37,934 nucleotides of DNA, taken from Stygibacter sp964604155 (GTDB taxonomy: Bacteria; Cloacimonadota; Cloacimonadia; Cloacimonadales; TCS61). The position numbers and the translations under genes were made by a program. Shown one piece after another: positions 15,287 to 24,898 of the stretch. The DNA is taken from positions 1-37,934 of the forward strand of contig CAZRXY010000002.1 of the NCBI GenBank assembly GCA_964604155.1, in the 5' to 3' direction. Positions within the stretch are counted from its first letter, which is position 1, and each line of letters opens with the position of its first letter. The notes beneath the pieces are model-generated. The model searched no databases. It was not told the origin of the DNA and worked only from the letters and a program-made list of their open reading frames with translations.

Positions 15287-17256
15287 TATTTCTCCTCAGT
15301 TTCCACTAATTTGGCTACACTGTCGTGTATCTTTTGCATATCCACATTGCCAAGTGCCTGTGAGCGTAATTTGCCCATCACCCACCTGATGGCATTTGCC
15401 TGACATTTTATGCGGCAGTTTTTTAGTATAGACCTTGTGAAATAGGGAATCTGAGAAAATATATCGTCTGATTTTTCCTGTTTCCAGTCCAGAAGGATCA
15501 ATACGGAATCATATTCTATTTTGGGGTGCTCAATAATAATTGCCAGCATTTCTTTGCCTAATTCCCATCTGATAGCTTTCTTTTTCATAAAACTGAACAG
15601 GCTGTGAAGAGAGCTGAAATCATAATCCTTTTTTTTCACTCTGATAATGCCCTTTATGGTATGGGCTATCAGGGTACAGATAAATTTTGGTTCTACCTTG
15701 AAATCCTCTATTATCTTTTCTGCTATCGGCATCAGGTTGTTGCGCAATAGATAAGTCCAGGTATCCTCCGGAATTTCCCATTTTTTGAGCTGTTCCAGGC
15801 GCCGGGGAAGTTCCACGGGTAATTGCTGCCGCAGGCTTTCAATAAATTCATCTTCTATCGGGATCGGGGCAGAATCCGTATCGGGATACATCCTGTCTGC
15901 CCCCGGCAAGACACGTTCAAATATCGTATTGCCATTACTTAGTGATTTCCGGGTTTCCCGCGGTACACCTTCAAAGGCTAATTTACAGCGTTCTTCTATA
16001 GTCTCCAAGGCTGTTGTGATGTCGGCTTCCGGTCCCGCAAAGCAAATCCAACTGTCTTTTTCTCCGTAATCCAGCTCAGATTCCACTAGAGCAGAGAGCT
16101 TGCTGAAATTTGCTATGTCCGGCATCTCTGAATGTAATTGATTGGGCTTTTCCAGACAGGCTATCACTTTTAATCTATCGCTTATCTCTGAAGCAAAATC
16201 TCTGCCCGGCTGCGTGAAATGAGATAATATTCCCCGGAAACCCGGCAGTAATACTGCCACCAGATTTCTCTCCGCTCCTGGAAACGGTAAAATTTCACTA
16301 ACGCTTTCTAATCCTAGCCTTTTCCATGAAATACACCAATTTGTCTGGTCTATGATCCGCTTCTTTAATTTGTCTCTGATCATTAAAAGAGATTTCTGCC
16401 TGTAGGCTTCATTATGTGTGAGATGAGGTATCCAGTTGATGTGCGCCACTCCCTTTATCTCCACTCTTGTACCACCCGTCACACTCACATTAACGTCCTC
16501 TCGGGCTGCTCCTATGCCGATACGCACCTTGCCGGTTGATCTTGCCAGAAAACGCAGATAATGCGCCGCCTCTTCACATTCCTGGGGCGTGAGCATCTCA
16601 GGGTAGGTAACCATTTCAATTAACGGTATGCCTAAACGGTCTGTAGTATATATCCTGCGATGACCTATATCAGATACTTCGCGGCAGGAATCTTCTTCCA
16701 GACTTAGCTGGATCAATCTTATCCGCTTATGACGCAGAGGAATTTCACCCTCAATTCCTATGATAGCCGTCCGCTGAAAACCTGTGGGTATGCTGCCGTC
16801 AAGATACTGCTTCCGCGTGATATGCACTTCGCCTACTATGTATTGCCGAAGCAGCAGCGAAATCTCCATCGCTATCTGCAATGCTTCACGATTGAGCTTG
16901 AATGGGGGAGTGTCATCTACTTCATACGTGCAGGTTGTTTCATTTTTTATGCGGTAGACTATCTCCTTGCGCGTTTTAAATTCCATTAAAGCAGTGCCGT
17001 CATACTCGCCTAATTCACTCAGCGTAGGACGCATATGGCGTATCAGCTCCGCATCATAATCATCAAAATTCTGATATATTCCCACGGGACAGCGGCAAAA
17101 CAATTTCTCTCTGGTTCTTAATTGCTGATGTATTTCCAATCCGCTCCTAAAGCCCATCTGCTCATAATCTGTTTTACTCGCCAGGCTCAGCGGCTTATAA
17201 TCAACTTCCCGTTGCGTTTGCTGAAAATTTTTGATTGCATTGAACTCATTTACCAT
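15286..17256 (-). CDS. gatE: Glu-tRNA(Gln) amidotransferase subunit E (archaeal type)
   Basis: GatE is the kinase/transamidase subunit that phosphorylates Glu-tRNA(Gln) and amidates it with ammonia from GatD. The cradle domain begins at about residue 34 with FRSGLEIHQQL and CRCPVG, and DGSIPTGFQRT follows. The AspRS-like insertion that separates GatE from GatB is present (about 300-460), ending in the diagnostic GVPRETRKSL...RVLPGADRMYPDTD. A helical/YqeY-type tail follows (about 480-656). The length of 656 slightly exceeds the usual 610-635 because of about 30 extra N-terminal residues; ATG 17256 has AAGGA (17263-17267) as RBS, and an internal ATG at residue 34 is less likely. It is the first gene of the gatE-gatD-spoU operon, divergent from the gene at 17447. 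Confidence 0.92.
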   Translation of the reverse strand: MVNEFNAIKNFQQTQREVDYKPLSLASKTDYEQMGFRSGLEIHQQLRTREKLFCRCPVGIYQNFDDYDAELIRHMRPTLSELGEYDGTALMEFKTRKEIVYRIKNETTCTYEVDDTPPFKLNREALQIAMEISLLLRQYIVGEVHITRKQYLDGSIPTGFQRTAIIGIEGEIPLRHKRIRLIQLSLEEDSCREVSDIGHRRIYTTDRLGIPLIEMVTYPEMLTPQECEEAAHYLRFLARSTGKVRIGIGAAREDVNVSVTGGTRVEIKGVAHINWIPHLTHNEAYRQKSLLMIRDKLKKRIIDQTNWCISWKRLGLESVSEILPFPGAERNLVAVLLPGFRGILSHFTQPGRDFASEISDRLKVIACLEKPNQLHSEMPDIANFSKLSALVESELDYGEKDSWICFAGPEADITTALETIEERCKLAFEGVPRETRKSLSNGNTIFERVLPGADRMYPDTDSAPIPIEDEFIESLRQQLPVELPRRLEQLKKWEIPEDTWTYLLRNNLMPIAEKIIEDFKVEPKFICTLIAHTIKGIIRVKKKDYDFSSLHSLFSFMKKKAIRWELGKEMLAIIIEHPKIEYDSVLILLDWKQEKSDDIFSQIPYFTRSILKNCRIKCQANAIRWVMGKLRSQALGNVDMQKIHDSVAKLVETEEK

Positions 17257-17389
17257 AAATTTTCCTTATATACTTTTTTTTCTACAGTAAAGAACTTACC
17301 CGCTGTTTTCGTGTCCAGAAGATTTTATCTTTTTCACATAATTTACCGGTCTTGGCTGGTGGTTTGCTTCTAATTACCCATAATTTTTA

Positions 17390-17395
17390 TTGACA
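17390..17395 (+). promoter_or_regulatory. candidate -35 element in the divergent gatE / beta-helix gene spacer
   Basis: A perfect TTGACA lies 51 nt upstream of the ATG at 17447, but no TATAAT-like hexamer follows at 16-18 nt; the nearest AT-rich match (TATTAT, 17409-17414) is only 13 nt away. The assignment is tentative. Confidence 0.25.
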
Positions 17396-17446
17396 CAATC
17401 CCGCTGAATATTATCGGTTATCATCGAAGACAAGAAGGAGCCAAAG

Positions 17447-20056
17447 ATGCGAAAGTTATTAGTATTTTTATTATTCAGTTACTCTATGTTTCTTTTTTCT
17501 ACTGATGTAAGCGGAATCCAGACGGGCACCTGGCATTTGGCAGATAGCCCCTACCGCGTTATCGGAGATATTCAAATTCCTGCTGGTGAAGAATTGATCA
17601 TTGAGCCGGGAGTTCTGGTGCAATTTAATGGGGGCTACCGGATTACAGCCCTTGGTATGCTGCACGCACAAGGCACAGAGAATGACACGATATATTTTGA
17701 CAGATATCCTACCTATAGTGGCTGGTGGGATCAATTAAGGCTGGAAGAGGAAACTGGAGCCGGCTATGAATTGTCATATTGCTATATCCGCGGTGCGGAA
17801 ACCGGAGTGAATTCTATAGATGCACCTCTGCATCTGCATCACAGCCACCTTTATGGCAATATGAAGGGAGTGCATCTCTTTGCCATCGGCAATCCTTCGC
17901 CGCCGGAAGTGCTCATCGAGCACTGCCGGATAGCAAACAGCGTGCAGAACGGAATAGATATCTATGAGAATGGCAATGCCACTATCGAGTATTGTGAAAT
18001 TACCGGAAATGGCACCGGCACTCAATACCGGGGAGCTATTCAAATCAATATCCAGTCCAACGGTGCCGTCTGCTCTCCCCTTATCCAGGATAATTATATT
18101 CATGATAACCAGAAGCAGGGCATCACCTGTACAGATATGTTTTCTGCCGGAATTATCAATGCCACTATCATTGATAATGAGATAACCGGCAATCTAACCG
18201 GCGTATATTTCTATAATTGTGGCGGCACTTTATTAGATAACATGATCAACGATAATTTTATTCCGGGAGATATGAATTCGGGTGCCGGCGTGATGTGCTA
18301 TGGCTCTTTGAGCACGCCTGATATCGCCGGGAATTTCATTAGCGGAAATTATACGGCACTTTACATAGTAAATAATGCCAATCCCTGCCTGGGCATCGCA
18401 GACAGCACCTTTCCCCAGCAGCAGGGAATGAATACTTTTATAGAAAATATTGATGCCGGAGGTAACAACAATTCCATATATGTTTATAATTGCTCAAATA
18501 GCTATACTATAATGGCAGAGAATAATACTTGGGATTCTGAAATTTATTCTGAGATAGCAGATACGATCACAGATGGGGAGGATGATCCTTCTCTGCCGAT
18601 TGTAGATTTTATGCCGGTTTATCAACCGCAGGAAGAAATCCTGTCCGGCACATTCTCTTACACCGGAAGCGAAGTTATCCAGAACTGGACTCTCAATCTG
18701 GTGAGCGTTAATTACAGTTGGGATACAGAAACCTATCCTGTAGAATACGGCAGTTTCGGTTTTGATTTGTTACCTGCAGGTTACTATTATCTGGTGATAA
18801 CCGGTTATGGAGAAGATGATCTAATCGTCTCGGGTACTTATGGCGATTATAGATTCCCAGATGTGCTCTCTATCAATGAGGAAAATCAGTACACTAACCT
18901 GGAAATAGAGGTTACTGACCAGGAGAATACGGATTATTATTATGTGCCTCGCCTTATTGAAGAAGGAGATATCACTCTCTATCATCTGGTGGAAGGCAGC
19001 TTTTATCCGGTAGCTCAATCTTTGCTGTATCAGAATGGAGATTATCTGGCATACTGGGGGAGACCGCAATATAATGATGATGGCTGGTTCATAGAAGAAT
19101 TCATGCCTCAGGATCAGGTCTATATTAAAAACAGGAACCTCCAGGTGGGGGACACCTGGGAAGGTTTGCGGCTCTGGGGCGGAGATGAATCCGTTATTTT
19201 TCAGTATTCGGTGGTTGCGAGGGATACGGTGCAGGTTGCAGAGCAGTGGCTTGAAGCATTCACCTGCAGTGCAATTTGGGGAAACACCTTTTTTTTAGAA
19301 GAAGATTATGCAGAAAATATTGGTGTGTCTGCCAGGCTGAATATAAACCAGCAGAATTTGCTGATAGCTGCCTCTCAGATAAATACACAAACTATGGAAC
19401 TTCCAGATGCCGACCCCTCTTTTTTCCCACTCGCACTTAATTATTTTTCTGAGTGGCAGCTCTTGATAAATCCCCTTAATCCCTGGAACCTGCGGTTTGC
19501 ACGCGATGCTGCCAATCAGATTATTCTCTGCTGGAACCCGCCAGACCATTCTACATTCTGCAATAGTTACAGGCTTTATGCAAATAACCAGATGATCGAA
19601 GAATTTGATATAACCCAGAGACAATTTCCCTTGCCCGTTGCTATTGAAATAGATACAGAATTCTTTGTAACCGGTTATGATGGTGATTCAGAAACCGAGT
19701 CTTCCAATATTATCATCTGGACAGTGCCGGCTGATCATAAAGAAAACAATATCCCCTCTGCTGAAACCTCATTACACCAGAATTTCCCCAATCCCTTCTA
19801 TTCTTCAAATATGAGAAATAATATCACCTATATATCTTTCTCCCTGGCAAAGGACGCAAATGCCGCCCTGCATATCTATAATTCACGCGGGCAGAAAGTT
19901 AAAAGACTGATACATGAAGAGCTTGCTGCAGGAGATCACCTGCTCTGCTGGGATGGCACAGATAATCACAACCGGAAATGCGCATCAGGTGTTTATTTCT
20001 ATAAGCTCACCACACCCGATAAGCAGCTAACCAGAAAACTTCTCCTGATTAATTAA
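17447..20056 (+). CDS. secreted beta-helix protein with type IX-style C-terminal sorting domain
   Basis: This 869-residue exported protein carries a signal peptide (about 1-23, LLVFLLFSYSMFLF). It has a right-handed parallel beta-helix (about 27-370; SYCYIRGAETGVN, IEHCRIANSVQNGI, DNYIHDNQKQGI, DNEITGNLTGVYF), an undefined middle part (about 390-690) and a fibronectin-like segment (about 695-770; ILCWNPPDHSTFCNSYRLY). A FlgD-like/Por sorting domain ends it (about 775-869; HQNFPNPFYSS, IYNSRGQKV, WDGTD, SGVYFYKL, RKLLLIN). Beta-helix proteins of this kind are often polysaccharide lyases or adhesins, but no catalytic site was identified. The C-terminal domain is used by FCB bacteria to pass the outer membrane and attach to the surface. 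AAGGAG at 17435-17440 is the RBS. Confidence 0.88.
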   Translation: MRKLLVFLLFSYSMFLFSTDVSGIQTGTWHLADSPYRVIGDIQIPAGEELIIEPGVLVQFNGGYRITALGMLHAQGTENDTIYFDRYPTYSGWWDQLRLEEETGAGYELSYCYIRGAETGVNSIDAPLHLHHSHLYGNMKGVHLFAIGNPSPPEVLIEHCRIANSVQNGIDIYENGNATIEYCEITGNGTGTQYRGAIQINIQSNGAVCSPLIQDNYIHDNQKQGITCTDMFSAGIINATIIDNEITGNLTGVYFYNCGGTLLDNMINDNFIPGDMNSGAGVMCYGSLSTPDIAGNFISGNYTALYIVNNANPCLGIADSTFPQQQGMNTFIENIDAGGNNNSIYVYNCSNSYTIMAENNTWDSEIYSEIADTITDGEDDPSLPIVDFMPVYQPQEEILSGTFSYTGSEVIQNWTLNLVSVNYSWDTETYPVEYGSFGFDLLPAGYYYLVITGYGEDDLIVSGTYGDYRFPDVLSINEENQYTNLEIEVTDQENTDYYYVPRLIEEGDITLYHLVEGSFYPVAQSLLYQNGDYLAYWGRPQYNDDGWFIEEFMPQDQVYIKNRNLQVGDTWEGLRLWGGDESVIFQYSVVARDTVQVAEQWLEAFTCSAIWGNTFFLEEDYAENIGVSARLNINQQNLLIAASQINTQTMELPDADPSFFPLALNYFSEWQLLINPLNPWNLRFARDAANQIILCWNPPDHSTFCNSYRLYANNQMIEEFDITQRQFPLPVAIEIDTEFFVTGYDGDSETESSNIIIWTVPADHKENNIPSAETSLHQNFPNPFYSSNMRNNITYISFSLAKDANAALHIYNSRGQKVKRLIHEELAAGDHLLCWDGTDNHNRKCASGVYFYKLTTPDKQLTRKLLLIN

Positions 20057-20158
20057 AAAAAGGCAATTACCCTCCAGATAAAACAATTTACTTTACACCT
20101 GAGGTAGGCTATTAGTTTTTACCACTTGGGAGTATAAATTTAAAGGATAAATATAAAT

Positions 20159-22771
20159 ATGAAGAGTAGTAAAGAGATACGGCAGGAATTTATAGAATTC
20201 TTTGTGAATAAAATGCACAAGCAGGTGAAGAGTGCTTCGGTGGTTCCCACAGATGATCCCACCCTTTTATTTACAAATGCTGGAATGAACCAGTTCAAAG
20301 ATATATTTCTGGGAAAAACCGAGGCAGCATTTCCCCGGGTGGTAGATAGCCAGAAGTGCATTCGCGCCGGAGGCAAGCATAATGATCTGGAGGAAGTGGG
20401 CCGAGATGGCTATCATCACACCTTTTTTGAAATGCTGGGCAACTGGAGCTTTTCTGATTACTATAAAAAGGAAGCGATCATCTGGGCTTGGGAATTACTG
20501 ACGGATATCTGGAAATTACCGAAGGATAAGCTTTATGCCACCGTCCATACAAGTGATGAAATTGCCTATAATATCTGGAAAAATGATACAGATCTGGATA
20601 ATTCGCATATACAGTATCATGGCGATAAGGATAATTTCTGGGAGATGGGTGAGACAGGTCCCTGCGGTCCCTCCAGCGAAATCCATATAGACCTGGGAGA
20701 AGAATTTTGCAATCTCTCGTCTGAGCATAATCATACCTGCCGCGTAAATGGCGATTGCCACCGCTATATAGAACTCTGGAATCTGGTATTTATCCAGTAC
20801 AATCGAGATGAGAAGGGCGAAATCCAGCTTCTGAATTCTAAATTTATCGATACGGGAGCGGGACTTGAAAGGATTTGCCAGGTATTGCAAAAAGTGAAAT
20901 CAAATTATGATACAGACCTTTTTATGCCTGTCATAAAAAAAATTGAAGAGCTGAGTGGCGTAGAATATCACAAAGATGAAGAAGGCGTGCCACATCGAGT
21001 GATTGCTGACCATATCCGCTGCCTGTGCTTTGCCATCGCAGACGGAGGAATGCCATCTAATGAAGGCAGGGGATACGTGCTGAGACGTATTCTTCGCCGA
21101 GCTGCACATCACGGCAGGTTGCTTAAACTAAAAAAACCTTTCCTCGCTGAACTCGTCGATGTGGTCTGCGAAATTATGGGAGATCATTACCGGGAATTGC
21201 CCGAAAAAAAAGCATATATAAAAATGATAATCTCTGCAGAAGAAGAACGCTTTAATCTCACTCTGGATAACGGACTGCAGAAATTTGAAGAGATCAGAAA
21301 ACTGCTTAACGAAAATGGTAAATATATCTTCCCGGGCTCAGAAGTTTTTATGCTTTATGATACATTTGGATTTCCTCCCGATCTCACAAGACTAATGGCA
21401 GAACGCTATGACATGAATATTGATGAACAGGGATTTAATCTGGAAATGCAGAAACAAAAAGAACGGGCACGGGCAGCTTCCAGATTTAATTTCAGTCAGA
21501 CAGATGAGAGGTTGCTTAAAATGCTCAAACTGCCGGAAACAGAATTTTTAGGATATGATACATTTGAGGCAGAATGCAATATCCTGGATTTTTATGAGGC
21601 AGAAGGAAAAGTTTTTTTTGTGATGGACAAAACGCCTTTTTATGCCGAATCCGGCGGGCAGGTAGCAGATACTGGTAGAGTGAGCGGAGAGAACTTTGAG
21701 CTCAAAGTCTGTGATGTCCAAAAAGATAATGATATCTATATCCATCAGGGGGTAGCGGCAGGTACTAAGCCGCAAAAGGGGAGAGTGAAGGCGGTGATAG
21801 ATATCGAGCGGAGAATGCAGATTATGCGTAACCACACGGCAACTCATCTTTTGCAGGCAGCTTTACGAAAGGTGCTGGGTGACCATATCCAGCAAAAAGG
21901 CTCTTACGTTCATCCTGACCACCTTCGCTTTGATTTTACGCACCTGAGGCAGACTACCGAGCGCGAATTGCAAATGGTGGAAACCTTAGTCAATGAAGAA
22001 ATCCGCAAATGCCATAAAGTAATTAAAGAAACAAAAAATATTGAAGATGCAAGACAGGAAGGAGCTCTCGCTCTTTTTGGCGAAAAATACGGCGATATTG
22101 TCCGTGTGGTTAGTATAAATGATTTTTCCAAAGAATTCTGCGGCGGCACCCACCTTGATTTTACGGGACAGATCGGATATTTTAAGATCATATCCGAAAG
22201 CTCAATTGCTGCCGGCGTGAGACGCATCGAAGCTGCCACAGGCGATAATGCCGAAAAATTGATCAAAATAGAGGAAGATATTTTGAACGAAGCCGGAAGA
22301 CTTTTGCACAGCAGCTTCAATGATCTCACTCAAAAAATCGAAAAAATACTCCAGGATAACCGGCAATTCCAAAAAGATCTGGAAAGTATGAAAATTAATG
22401 CCGTTACTGATCAACTCGATGAGCTCATTGACAAATCTGAAGATATAAATGGGATCCGCTGCGTGATTAATAGATTAGATATAAACAGCAGTAAGGAATT
22501 ACCCGAAATTGGCGACACGCTGCGGGGCAAATTGAAAAGCGGTATCGGAGTGCTCGCCTCTGAAATAGATGATAAAGCTGCTATTATTGTGATAGTGACC
22601 AAAGACCTCACAGACAGGTTTCAGGCAGGAAAGATTATCAAGGAAATCGCTGCTGTCGTAGGCGGCAGAGGCGGCGGTAGAGCCGATATGGCTCAAGCCG
22701 GCGGTAAAGATGCAAATGAAATTGATGCAGCACTTAATAAAGCCAGAGAGATTATCAAAAATACTAATTAA
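20159..22771 (+). CDS. alaS: alanyl-tRNA synthetase
   Basis: A full-length AlaRS (870 residues) that charges tRNA(Ala). The class II catalytic core occupies about 1-240, with RAGGKHNDLEEVGRDGYHHT (about 62-81) and FFEMLGNWSFSDYYK. The editing domain that removes mischarged Ser and Gly has its zinc motif intact: HTATH (about 559-563) and CGGTH (about 661-665). The C-terminal DHHA1/C-Ala part ends with GGRGGGRADMAQAGG. The start matches the family N-terminus (SKEIRQEFIEFF). The RBS AAGGA (20143-20147) is rather far from the ATG (11 nt), so initiation may be moderate. The gene stands alone, ending before a strong bidirectional terminator. Confidence 0.97.
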   Translation: MKSSKEIRQEFIEFFVNKMHKQVKSASVVPTDDPTLLFTNAGMNQFKDIFLGKTEAAFPRVVDSQKCIRAGGKHNDLEEVGRDGYHHTFFEMLGNWSFSDYYKKEAIIWAWELLTDIWKLPKDKLYATVHTSDEIAYNIWKNDTDLDNSHIQYHGDKDNFWEMGETGPCGPSSEIHIDLGEEFCNLSSEHNHTCRVNGDCHRYIELWNLVFIQYNRDEKGEIQLLNSKFIDTGAGLERICQVLQKVKSNYDTDLFMPVIKKIEELSGVEYHKDEEGVPHRVIADHIRCLCFAIADGGMPSNEGRGYVLRRILRRAAHHGRLLKLKKPFLAELVDVVCEIMGDHYRELPEKKAYIKMIISAEEERFNLTLDNGLQKFEEIRKLLNENGKYIFPGSEVFMLYDTFGFPPDLTRLMAERYDMNIDEQGFNLEMQKQKERARAASRFNFSQTDERLLKMLKLPETEFLGYDTFEAECNILDFYEAEGKVFFVMDKTPFYAESGGQVADTGRVSGENFELKVCDVQKDNDIYIHQGVAAGTKPQKGRVKAVIDIERRMQIMRNHTATHLLQAALRKVLGDHIQQKGSYVHPDHLRFDFTHLRQTTERELQMVETLVNEEIRKCHKVIKETKNIEDARQEGALALFGEKYGDIVRVVSINDFSKEFCGGTHLDFTGQIGYFKIISESSIAAGVRRIEAATGDNAEKLIKIEEDILNEAGRLLHSSFNDLTQKIEKILQDNRQFQKDLESMKINAVTDQLDELIDKSEDINGIRCVINRLDINSSKELPEIGDTLRGKLKSGIGVLASEIDDKAAIIVIVTKDLTDRFQAGKIIKEIAAVVGGRGGGRADMAQAGGKDANEIDAALNKAREIIKNTN

Positions 22772-22817
22772 TTAGACCTGAATCCTTGCTGCAACGCTGA
22801 TAAAATATCTCCAAAAT

Positions 22818-22847
22818 AAAAAAAGACCTGCAGGCAGGTCTTTTTTT
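22818..22847. terminator. bidirectional intrinsic terminator
   Basis: A perfect stem, AAAAAAAGACCTGC (22818-22831) and its complement at 22834-22847 ending in seven Ts, with only AG between the arms. It serves alaS on the + strand and the PpiD-like gene on the - strand. Confidence 0.92.
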
Positions 22848-22877
22848 ATACTGTATATCAGATCAATCAAATAATGT

Positions 22878-24659
22878 TTAGAGTTCCGGAAAATAGATTT
22901 TGCGATTATCTTCTACTTTGGCATCGCTGATAATCGATTGATACCATTGGTTAAGGTGCTCGGTCTCTTTGGACTCCTGCAAAGTTTGCAGAAGTGAATC
23001 TTTTTGAGCATCAAATAATGCCATATCAGGCTTGGTGCGAGAAGTAACGTAGGCTAAATAGGCACCGTTTTCATCTTTTATCAACGGAGAATATTGTTCC
23101 GGCTCAAGTTCAAGTATTGCCTTGTTCAAGTCATCGACTTTGCGGACTTTTGGCAGACTTTTATCTATGGTGATTTCAGTGGCTTCCACTATTTCCCAGC
23201 CATGTTCCTCAGCTTTCTCTAAGTATTCTTCAGTTTGATAGGCGGTGACAAATGAATCTGCTTTTGCACTGACGATTTCGGCTTTTTTATCATTCTCGAT
23301 CTGCCTCTTGATCCGCGTCTTCACTTCTTCAAGGTCTTGATAATGTTCACCTACCGCGTATGAGATTTGGGCAAGGATATAGCTGCCATCCTGTTGTTTA
23401 ACGGGTTCGGCTACTTTCCCCACCTTATTTTTGAAAGCAAATCTAACCAGCTCTTCATCTCTGCCAATGCCCGAAATAAAGGTGGCATTTGCAAAGAAAT
23501 CTCTGGTCTCCTGGACTTTATAATTCATCTGGCTGGCTGCGGAATCTATGCCTGTGCTTACTGCCAGATCATATATATCCAGGGCAAGGTAGCCAATATT
23601 GTTTTTTGTCTGCAGGCTGGGCTCCACATTAATCAGAATGTGACTGGCAAGCACTTCTTCTTCGCCGGCATCATTCGTTCTGGCGTCACGTTTATGGATA
23701 ATATGCCAGCCAAACTGCGTGAGGATTGGCTTTGATATATCACCTGGCTGCATTTTGAATACCATTTCATCAAACTCTTTCACCATTTTGCCTCTGCCAA
23801 ACCAATCCAGATTCCCACCATCAGGAGCTGAGGGACCTTCGGAATTTTCTCTGGCAATCTCAGCAAAATTTTCTGCGGTCACCATCTCATAAATCTCGTC
23901 GATTCTTGTTTTTGCCAGATTCTTATCAGCTTCTGATGCCTCAACAGGGATTTTTATGTATTTATACTTTCTGGCAGGATCACGCTTATAATCTTCCTTA
24001 TGCTCTTTATAATAAGCACTGATTTCCGCGTCACTGGCTTCCACATCCGTTATCTTCTTTGGATCAAAAAATATTATCTTTGCCTCTGCCTGATTATTCT
24101 TATTGATGAAATCTTCCCTGGCATCTTCCATCGTTACGTTCACTTCACTCTTGATTCGCTCATACAGCAGCTCATAGGGCAAAGAATTACGGTAGGACGT
24201 CTCCAAATACTCGGCAAATTGATCGCTGCTCATTAGTGCATCCATATACTTGTCAAAATCAAATTGACCATCAGTCTGGAAATCGGGAATCTGCTTGATG
24301 TCTTCGCCCGGGTTATTAAGCTTCTCCAGAACATCATTATCGGTAACCTTGATCCCATATTTTTTCATCTCTTTGTTAAGCACAATCTCATCTTTCAATT
24401 GCTTAAAAGTATCATTATTGATCTGGCTCATTATAGCATCATCAATTTCCGTATCCGGATTCTCCTCGGCATACCTGCCATAGGCTCTCTGCAGCATCTG
24501 CTTATATTCCGAAAATGTGATCTTCTGACCCTCAATCTTTGCCAGGTAGGGGTCGGGTGTGAATACTCCCGCTACTCCACCAATTCCCATTCCCACGATA
24601 AATACAATCGCAACTACCCAGAAGATAGCCTTTGCGTTTCTTCGCATCTGTTCAAACAT
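22878..24659 (-). CDS. membrane-anchored PpiD/SurA-like peptidyl-prolyl isomerase
   Basis: A periplasmic folding factor of the PpiD/SurA group (593 residues). The N-terminus MFEQMRRNAKAIFWVVAIVFIVGMGIGGVAG gives one uncleaved membrane helix (about 11-33) with positive residues inside, as in PpiD. A SurA-type chaperone region follows (about 40-215). A parvulin rotamase domain lies at about 225-335 (ENFAEIARENSEGPSAPDGGNLDWFGRGKMV...QFGWHIIHKRDA); a second stretch (about 345-470, ASHILINVEPS) may be a degenerate rotamase-like segment. GGAGG (24669-24673 on the complement) precedes the ATG. It is transcribed divergently from the hybrid kinase across a 239-nt spacer. The protein likely assists export and outer-membrane protein folding. 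Confidence in the family is high; specific clients are unknown. Confidence 0.88.
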   Translation of the reverse strand: MFEQMRRNAKAIFWVVAIVFIVGMGIGGVAGVFTPDPYLAKIEGQKITFSEYKQMLQRAYGRYAEENPDTEIDDAIMSQINNDTFKQLKDEIVLNKEMKKYGIKVTDNDVLEKLNNPGEDIKQIPDFQTDGQFDFDKYMDALMSSDQFAEYLETSYRNSLPYELLYERIKSEVNVTMEDAREDFINKNNQAEAKIIFFDPKKITDVEASDAEISAYYKEHKEDYKRDPARKYKYIKIPVEASEADKNLAKTRIDEIYEMVTAENFAEIARENSEGPSAPDGGNLDWFGRGKMVKEFDEMVFKMQPGDISKPILTQFGWHIIHKRDARTNDAGEEEVLASHILINVEPSLQTKNNIGYLALDIYDLAVSTGIDSAASQMNYKVQETRDFFANATFISGIGRDEELVRFAFKNKVGKVAEPVKQQDGSYILAQISYAVGEHYQDLEEVKTRIKRQIENDKKAEIVSAKADSFVTAYQTEEYLEKAEEHGWEIVEATEITIDKSLPKVRKVDDLNKAILELEPEQYSPLIKDENGAYLAYVTSRTKPDMALFDAQKDSLLQTLQESKETEHLNQWYQSIISDAKVEDNRKIYFPEL

Positions 24660-24840
24660 CTAAATATCCTCCAATTTATCTCACAATAATATCTCTTACT
24701 TATCTCAAAATCCAAGAGTGCAGTAATTAATTCAAGCTTTTTTTGTAAAGCGATATTTTTTGCAAAAGGCAGTTTTGAGTGACATGCTACTGATATATAG
24801 CTCCTGATACCATTATTAGTAGTAGGAGGCATTTTCTTTG

Positions 24841-24846
24841 TTGACA
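24841..24846 (+). promoter_or_regulatory. candidate -35 element upstream of the hybrid kinase gene
   Basis: A perfect TTGACA lies 52 nt upstream of GTG 24899, but the hexamer 17-18 nt downstream is only T-rich (TTTTTT to TTTTTA). It is in the divergent spacer shared with the PpiD-like gene. Confidence 0.25.
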
Positions 24847-24898
24847 ATAAAATATCCTCACATTTTTTAAATACATTAGATGATGCAGGGGTGATTAA

